9,101 nucleotides of DNA, taken from an uncultured bacterium. GTDB taxonomy: Bacteria > Spirochaetota > Brevinematia > DTOW01. Every line of letters begins with the position of its first letter. Position 1 is the stretch's first letter. The notes below the pieces were generated by a model. It had not been told where the DNA came from, searched no databases, and worked only from the letters and a program-made list of their open reading frames with translations. Below are positions 7,350 to 9,101 of this stretch, in pieces. A program made the position numbers and the translations under genes. Location of the stretch: assembly GCA_937928175.1 (NCBI GenBank), contig CALFVP010000180.1, forward strand, positions 1 through 9,101. The letters run 5' to 3'.

Positions 7350-7514
7350 ATGAAATTTCTTAGTGTAAAGGTGAGAATATTCAAGAAATGGTACTTAAAG
7401 AAATACGTTTATAAGAGTAGAATAAACTACATTCTAAAAAATACATGTTTTTTGTTTAAATTTCTTTATAATCTAACTTTTGTGATACCTACGTTAAATT
7501 TTTACTTGTGTTAA
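7350..7514 (+). CDS. Doubtful small ORF, 54 residues, basic and aromatic
   Basis: ATG 7350 to TAA 7514 encodes a 54-residue peptide beginning MKFLSVKVRIFKKWYLKKYV, rich in Lys, Phe, Tyr and Leu. There is no Shine-Dalgarno site before the ATG and no family is recognised. It is strongly basic in the first half and hydrophobic in the second, which could be a small membrane-associated peptide but also matches what random AT-rich sequence yields. It lies antisense to the presumed rpmA leader. I regard it as probably not a gene and list it because no other coding explanation exists for this stretch. Confidence 0.15.
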   Translation: MKFLSVKVRIFKKWYLKKYVYKSRINYILKNTCFLFKFLYNLTFVIPTLNFYLC

Positions 7515-7549
7515 GGCTTTTGGTTGGAGTAGAAATAGTGTAGGTTTTT

Positions 7550-7566
7550 GTATATTTTTTATATAC
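7550..7566. repeat. Short AT-rich inverted repeat
   Basis: GTATAT and ATATAC flank a five-T loop (7556-7560), followed by GTTTTT. The stem has one G-C pair and would be weak as an RNA hairpin. It lies 26 bases upstream of the -35 box of the acyltransferase promoter, so it could be an operator half-site pair or simply chance. Confidence 0.25.
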
Positions 7567-7591
7567 GTTTTTAGAATTTTTTCATGTAGAG

Positions 7592-7619
7592 TTGAAAAAT
7601 TTTGGTTTTATCATAAAAT
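7592..7619 (+). promoter_or_regulatory. Sigma70-like promoter of the acyltransferase gene
   Basis: TTGAAA (7592-7597) and TAAAAT (7614-7619) each differ from the -35 and -10 consensus by one base and are separated by 16 bases. Transcription would begin near 7626, leaving a leader of about 25 bases that still includes the AAAGG ribosome site before ATG 7651. It would transcribe both the acyltransferase gene and the following partial gene. Confidence 0.55.
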
Positions 7620-7650
7620 ATTAGATACTTTATAGATGAAAGGTAAAGCA

Positions 7651-9015
7651 ATGAAATGGAGAAAATTTCAAGGGCTAAAAAGTGTAAAGGAGTATAAGAC
7701 TTTGTACGATGGTGAAAACTACTTTAGAGATCTATTTCCTTATACGGAGCCGCCTGTAATAGAGTTTGATGGGTTAATTCCGCCTCAATATATTCCTGAT
7801 GAAATATGGATAACGGATACAACATTTAGAGATGGGCAGCAAGGTAGAGATCCTTACACAGTAAAACAAATAGTTGATATATTCAAATTGCTAGTGAGGT
7901 TAGATAACAATAGTGGTATAATAAGGGAATCAGAATTTTTCTTATACACTAATAAGGATAAAGAAGCTGTATCGAAGTGTATGGAAGTTGGTGCTAAGTA
8001 TCCAAGAATAACTGGATGGGTAAGGGCTTCGGAGAAAGATATAAAAATACCTATAAGTATGGGTATAAACAAAACTGGTATTTTGACATCTGTTTCTGAT
8101 TACCATATATACAAAAAGCTAAACATGGATAGAAGGAAAGCAGAAGAAATGTATTTGTCAACTGTTATGAAAGCTATAGAGTTAGGTTACAGTGAGATAA
8201 GGTGTCATTTTGAAGATGTAACTAGGGCGGATATATTTAATTTTGTTATACCGTTTGCACAGAAACTTGTGAAAATCCAGGAAGAAAGTGGGCTAAAGAT
8301 TGTGATAAGACTATGCGATACAATGGGGTACGGTGTACCATTTCCGACAGCTTCAGTACCAAGGGGTATACCAAAACTTATATATTACTTAAGAGAAGAA
8401 GCGGGAGTTTCCCCGGAAATGTTAGAGATGCATATGCATAATGACTTTGGTGTTGTTGTTGCGAACTCTGTAGCAGGTTGGTTGTACGGTGCATCATCAA
8501 TAAATTCTTCTATTTTAGGAACAGGTGAAAGAACAGGTAATGCACCTCTAGAACAAATTATATTCTGGTACCATGCTATAAAAGGTAATACTGGAAATAT
8601 GAACTTAAAGGTAATAACGGAAATAAAAGAGTACTACGAAAAGGAAATAGGAGAAAGGATAGATCCGCAGAAACCTTTCGTAGGAGCATCGTTTAATGTA
8701 ACTAGAGCAGGAATACACGCCGATGGATTAATGAAAGATCCAGAAATATACAATATATTTGACACCGAAAAAATACTTGGGGTAAAACCGTTTGTAGTAA
8801 TAACAGATAAGTCTGGAACAGCAGGAATTGCATATTGGATAAATACTTATTTTAACCTTGACGAAAATAGAAAACTTTCAAAAAACCACGAAGGAGTAAA
8901 AGCTATATACAACGAAATAATGGATATTTATGAAAAAGGAAGAACCAATTCTATAACACCAGAGGAAATGATAAAACTAGTGAAAAAACATATTCCTGAA
9001 CTGATAGATGAGTAA
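7651..9015 (+). CDS. DRE-TIM acyltransferase (Re-citrate synthase / homocitrate synthase-like)
   Basis: This 454-residue member of the 2-isopropylmalate/homocitrate synthase family condenses acetyl-CoA with a 2-oxo acid. The DRE-TIM barrel (about 45-320) shows DTTFRDGQQ (56-64), the metal-binding HMHND (261-265) and GTGERTGNAPLE (290-301). C-terminal to it are FNVTRAGIHADGL (348-360) and DTEKILGVKP (371-380). The long N-terminal lead-in, GVPFPTASVPRG and DKSGTAGIAYWIN are features I associate with Re-citrate synthase of anaerobes such as Clostridium kluyveri and with close relatives called isopropylmalate or homocitrate synthase. Homocitrate or isopropylmalate formation cannot be excluded. 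No room remains for a LeuA regulatory domain after the helical part, so leucine feedback by that route is unlikely. I chose ATG 7651 because AAAGG lies seven bases upstream; ATG 7636 would add five residues without such a site. No leucine, lysine or TCA-cycle gene is adjacent. A further gene starts one base after the stop. Confidence 0.85.
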   Translation: MKWRKFQGLKSVKEYKTLYDGENYFRDLFPYTEPPVIEFDGLIPPQYIPDEIWITDTTFRDGQQGRDPYTVKQIVDIFKLLVRLDNNSGIIRESEFFLYTNKDKEAVSKCMEVGAKYPRITGWVRASEKDIKIPISMGINKTGILTSVSDYHIYKKLNMDRRKAEEMYLSTVMKAIELGYSEIRCHFEDVTRADIFNFVIPFAQKLVKIQEESGLKIVIRLCDTMGYGVPFPTASVPRGIPKLIYYLREEAGVSPEMLEMHMHNDFGVVVANSVAGWLYGASSINSSILGTGERTGNAPLEQIIFWYHAIKGNTGNMNLKVITEIKEYYEKEIGERIDPQKPFVGASFNVTRAGIHADGLMKDPEIYNIFDTEKILGVKPFVVITDKSGTAGIAYWINTYFNLDENRKLSKNHEGVKAIYNEIMDIYEKGRTNSITPEEMIKLVKKHIPELIDE

Positions 9016-9016
9016 G

Positions 9017-9101
9017 ATGATTTACATTGTTGGAGTTAACGATATATCAATACAACTTCACAATCGTATTAGAGACTCTTTGCTAATAGGACCTTACAAA
9101 G
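9017..9101 (+). CDS. Unrecognised protein, N-terminal fragment (off the right edge)
   Basis: ATG 9017 opens a frame of 28 codons that runs to the window edge, beginning MIYIVGVNDISIQLHNRIRD. It starts one base after the acyltransferase stop in a different frame, so it is probably the next gene of the same transcript and translationally coupled; only a weak GATGAG precedes it. A short hydrophobic beta-strand (IYIVGV) at the start suggests a cytoplasmic alpha/beta protein. Too little is present to name a family. Confidence 0.5.
   Translation, partial: MIYIVGVNDISIQLHNRIRDSLLIGPYK

Larger units (their letters stand above)
7283..7635. other. 353-base intergenic region between divergent rpmA and the acyltransferase gene
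   Basis: This AT-rich stretch has no recognisable gene or structured RNA. It holds the promoter for the plus-strand gene (7592-7619), a doubtful 54-codon ORF (7350-7514) and two short inverted repeats: TAGAAT/ATTCTA (7418-7423 and 7431-7436) and GTATAT/ATATAC (7550-7555 and 7561-7566). A minus-strand promoter for rpmA must lie in or near its left half, but I could not pick a convincing -35/-10 pair. No L21-type leader motif was recognised. Confidence 0.6.

Noticed and set aside
7418..7436. Inverted repeat TAGAAT/ATTCTA as a terminator or leader hairpin
   Set aside because: Only six base pairs with one G-C pair, overlapping an alternative GTAG/CTAC pairing; too weak to call in AT-rich DNA.
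7636..7650. Start of the acyltransferase at ATG 7636
   Set aside because: No ribosome site fits it, while AAAGG sits seven bases before ATG 7651. The five extra residues would not change the assignment.

Overview
The window is AT-rich bacterial chromosomal DNA (roughly one third G+C by eye). Arginine is mostly AGA/AGG and isoleucine mostly ATA, a habit common in low-GC thermophiles and some spirochaetes. The gene set is bacterial: a type IV pilus/type II secretion ATPase, ClpC, GatA, a DksA/TraR zinc-finger protein, ribosomal protein L27 and a DRE-TIM acyltransferase. A low-GC spirochaete-like or other deep-branching thermophilic lineage would fit, but this is only an impression. I see no mobile element, CRISPR array, tRNA or rRNA gene. 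Six complete genes, two partial genes at the edges and one doubtful small ORF fill the window.

Left part, minus strand (1-2562): pilB (GspE/PilB family, with an N-terminal MshEN domain whose two motifs fit the c-di-GMP-binding pattern) is followed after 10 bases by a gene that runs off the left edge. That gene looks like a worn-down class III aminotransferase, closest to glutamate-1-semialdehyde aminotransferase, with its cofactor residues apparently lost. The two probably form one transcript.

Middle (2563-6679): a 119-base divergent spacer separates pilB from clpC on the plus strand. It holds two mirrored copies of AATATAATTT, each containing a perfect TATAAT. clpC meets gatA tail to tail with interleaved stop codons (4-base overlap) and no terminator hairpin. 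gatA is the last gene of a tight minus-strand operon rpmA-dksA/traR-gatA (4-base overlap, then a 4-base gap).

Right part (7283-9101): a 353-base gap between rpmA and the next plus-strand gene holds a doubtful 54-codon ORF and a good sigma70-like promoter. That promoter serves a DRE-TIM acyltransferase of the Re-citrate synthase/homocitrate synthase-like group. One base after its stop, another gene begins and runs off the right edge.

Most genes are housekeeping (protein quality control, tRNA amidation, ribosome, transcription control, central metabolism). The best leads are the pseudo-aminotransferase coupled to pilB, and an L27 whose usual N-terminal tail into the peptidyl-transferase centre is shortened and rewritten.
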